From: Candidatus Hydrogenedentota bacterium
Lineage (GTDB): Bacteria; Hydrogenedentota; Hydrogenedentia; Hydrogenedentales; CAITNO01
Direction: 5' to 3'
Length of the DNA stretch: 13,835 nucleotides
NCBI GenBank assembly: GCA_029554925.1
Contig: JAKPUV010000451.1
Coordinates: 1-13,835, forward strand
This document shows positions 11,792 to 13,835 of this stretch, piece after piece. The stretch's first letter is position 1. Each line of letters opens with the position of its first letter. Made by a program: the position numbers and the translations under genes. Under the pieces are notes generated by a model. It searched no databases. It saw nothing but the letters and a program-made list of their open reading frames with translations, and had not been told where the DNA came from.

Positions 11792-13835
11792 TGGCGGCGA
11801 TAGAGGTCCAGCATGTGAGCAAGAGCTTCCCCGCGCGGCGGGGGGCGCGCGACCTGCGCGGCCGCGGGGGACTGCGCGACTGGATTCTCGGCCGCAAAAG
11901 CGAGACCTTCGAGGCCCTCAAGGACATCACCTTCTCCGTGGAGCAGGGGGAGACCCTCGGCATCATCGGCCGCAACGGCTCCGGCAAGAGCACGCTCCTG
12001 AGCATCCTCGCGGGGGTGACGCTGCCCAGCGGCGGGTCCGTCACCGTGCGGGGCCGGATCGCCTCGCTGCTGGAGCTGGGCGCGGGGTTCCACCCCATCC
12101 TGACGGGGCGCGAGAACATCTACCTCAACGCCGGGCTGCTGGGCATGCGCCACGCGCAGACCGACGCGGTCTACGACGAGATCGTCCGCTTCTCCGGCAT
12201 CGGCGACTTCATAGACCAGCCCGTGGAGACCTACAGCAGCGGCATGTACGTCCGCATCGGCTTTTCCGTCGCCGTCCACGCCAACCCCGACATCTTCCTG
12301 GTGGACGAGGTGCTGTCCGTGGGCGACGAGGAGTTCCAGCGGCAGTGCCGCCGCAAGATCGGCGAGCTGCGCGAGCAGGGGAAGACCATCGTCTTCGTTT
12401 CCCACGACCTGGGGATCGTCAACACCCTGTGCGAGCGCGTGGTGCTGCTCAGCGGCGGGCGCATGCTCGACCGCGGCTCCACGCAGAAGACCATCAACTA
12501 CTACCTGCGCCAGGTGGGCGCGGAGAAGGGCATCCACAACTTCTCCGGCGGGGAGACCGAGGTCACCCTCTGCGAGGGCCGCGTGTCCGTCTACCACCGG
12601 GGCGAGGAGCTGAGCGCGTCGGGGGGCTTCCAAATGGAGCTGACCTCCTACGCCCAGCTCCACTACTCCAACATGGCCGAGTGGACCGTCACGGAGCGCG
12701 CCGTCAACGGCTGCACCGCCCGGGGCCGCATGCTGCGCCTGCCTGTCGAGCTGGTCTGGAAGATGTGGGTGGACGAGGCGGGCCGCCTGTTCTGGGACAT
12801 CGCCATGGAGTGCGAGCGCGAGACCCAGATCGAGCACATCGCCACGCTGCTGGGATTCCCCACCGCCTACCTGCGGTGGATGTACGGCGACTTCGCCGGG
12901 GAGTTCCCCGAGATCCTGCCGTCCGACACGCGGTGGTCCCTCGTGGTGGCGCAGGAGAACAAGCTGCGCGAGTCCGCGCTCCTGCCCGAGGACGGCTCGC
13001 CCCTGCCGCCGGTTTTCTCCCGCGTCGAGGCGTCCAACCCCCACTACGGCTTCGTCCTCTTCAACTCCGAGTATGTGCGCTTTAACCGCATGCTCATGGC
13101 CTCCGCGTCGTATCCCCAGCACGACTGCCTCTTCCGGCCCGGGCGGCACGAGCTCATGCGCGTCGAGCTGGACCCCACCCGCACGGCGGAGGAGCTGCAA
13201 AGCATGATCCGCGCGCCGCGCATGCTGGAGTGCGGCCCCCTGACCGTCCGCTTCGAGAACGGCTCCCTGCGCCTCTACCACGGCGGCGAGGAGCTGACCA
13301 ACTACCTCAACTTCTACGCCTCCATGCTCATCCAGCAGCTCTGGAACGACAGCCAGAGCTTCCAGTGGGGCCAGGTCCGCGAGATCGAGGACGGCATCTC
13401 CCTCACCGGCGGGTCGCGCCGCTTCTCTTTCGCCCAGTGCTGGGAGCTGCGCCGCGCGGGCGACGCCCTCAATATCCGGGTCTGGCTCGAGGTCTTCGAG
13501 CCCCTCGAGGTGCAGGAGTGCCATGTGTCCCTGGTCCTGCGCAACGAATACGACCGGTGGACAACCGAACACGAAGAGGGCGCCTTCGGCGCCTTCGACC
13601 CCGGCGGCGGACGCTGGTTCCACTGCAACCGCAAATACCTGCCCGGCCGCCGCATCACCGCCACGGCCCCCGGCCTCCCCGCCGTCACGCTCACCGCCGA
13701 CGACGAATGCCCCGTGGTCCGCATGACCGCCGTCAACACCACCCTCCAGGAAAACTCACGGGTGATCCAGGCCCTGCGCCCCTCCGAAGAGGGCCGGCTC
13801 CGCTTCGCCCCCGGCCGCCACCTCTACTTCTCCGG
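11791..13835 (+). CDS. wzt: Wzt-like polysaccharide export ATPase with duplicated C-terminal module (3' truncated)
   Basis: At least 681 residues are present; the frame is open to the window edge. The ATPase (about 1-245) has Walker A GRNGSGKST (60-68), a Wzt-style signature YSSGMYVRIGF (148-158), Walker B DIFLVDEVLSVGD (167-179) and H-loop SHD (204-206). The C-terminal part is unusual. Instead of one Wzt glycan-binding domain it appears to hold two related units of about 225 residues (about 257-480 and 485 to the end). Matches include GRVSVYHRGEEL (263-274) with GSLRLYHGGEEL (491-502), and FRPGRHE (448-454) with FAPGRH (672-677). With the permease it would energise polysaccharide export, and the extra units may recognise or modify the glycan (inference). 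GC-rich codon use matches the neighbours. Confidence 0.9.
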   Translation, partial: MAAIEVQHVSKSFPARRGARDLRGRGGLRDWILGRKSETFEALKDITFSVEQGETLGIIGRNGSGKSTLLSILAGVTLPSGGSVTVRGRIASLLELGAGFHPILTGRENIYLNAGLLGMRHAQTDAVYDEIVRFSGIGDFIDQPVETYSSGMYVRIGFSVAVHANPDIFLVDEVLSVGDEEFQRQCRRKIGELREQGKTIVFVSHDLGIVNTLCERVVLLSGGRMLDRGSTQKTINYYLRQVGAEKGIHNFSGGETEVTLCEGRVSVYHRGEELSASGGFQMELTSYAQLHYSNMAEWTVTERAVNGCTARGRMLRLPVELVWKMWVDEAGRLFWDIAMECERETQIEHIATLLGFPTAYLRWMYGDFAGEFPEILPSDTRWSLVVAQENKLRESALLPEDGSPLPPVFSRVEASNPHYGFVLFNSEYVRFNRMLMASASYPQHDCLFRPGRHELMRVELDPTRTAEELQSMIRAPRMLECGPLTVRFENGSLRLYHGGEELTNYLNFYASMLIQQLWNDSQSFQWGQVREIEDGISLTGGSRRFSFAQCWELRRAGDALNIRVWLEVFEPLEVQECHVSLVLRNEYDRWTTEHEEGAFGAFDPGGGRWFHCNRKYLPGRRITATAPGLPAVTLTADDECPVVRMTAVNTTLQENSRVIQALRPSEEGRLRFAPGRHLYFS

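Noticed and set aside
11560..13623. 687-aa minus-strand open frame opposite the permease and ATPase
   Set aside because: Antisense shadow of a well-supported ABC ATPase; composition is the same artefact.

Overview
The window is GC-rich (roughly two thirds G+C by eye, with GC-rich third codon positions). It carries ordinary bacterial housekeeping genes next to envelope and signalling genes. It encodes MurC, FtsQ and FtsZ, so the organism makes peptidoglycan and divides with FtsZ. It also encodes a Wzm/Wzt-type polysaccharide exporter and a receptor-like Ser/Thr kinase fused to an FGE-sulfatase fold. This suggests an uncultured Gram-negative-type lineage such as Hydrogenedentota or a relative. 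That placement is inferred from gene style only and is low confidence.

Layout: (1) 1-3784, plus strand: promoter, murC, ftsQ and ftsZ, a compact division/cell-wall (dcw) segment. No ftsA lies between ftsQ and ftsZ. A strong hairpin terminator (3804-3845) that should work in both directions closes it. (2) 8165-3852, minus strand: a near-consensus promoter, a roughly 270-nt leader with several hairpins, then rny (RNase Y), a XerC/D-type recombinase, a DUF218 (YdcF/ElyC-like) membrane protein, a 117-aa secreted or anchored protein of unknown function, and a 66-aa LITAF-like zinc-ribbon membrane protein. (3) 10773-8294, minus strand: promoter, a possible 59-aa small protein, and a 745-aa zinc-ribbon/kinase/TM/FGE-fold protein. 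A C-rich, rut-like transcript tract follows. (4) 10893-13835, plus strand: a divergent promoter, an ABC-2 permease, and an overlapping Wzt-like ATPase cut off by the window edge.

No CRISPR array, IS element, tRNA, rRNA or prophage was seen. Most of the window is well-known biology. The parts most worth a second look are the structured rny leader, the tandemly duplicated C-terminal module on the Wzt-like ATPase, the kinase-FGE receptor with its possible small upstream partner, the LITAF-like miniprotein, and promoters that appear to give leaderless or nearly leaderless mRNAs.
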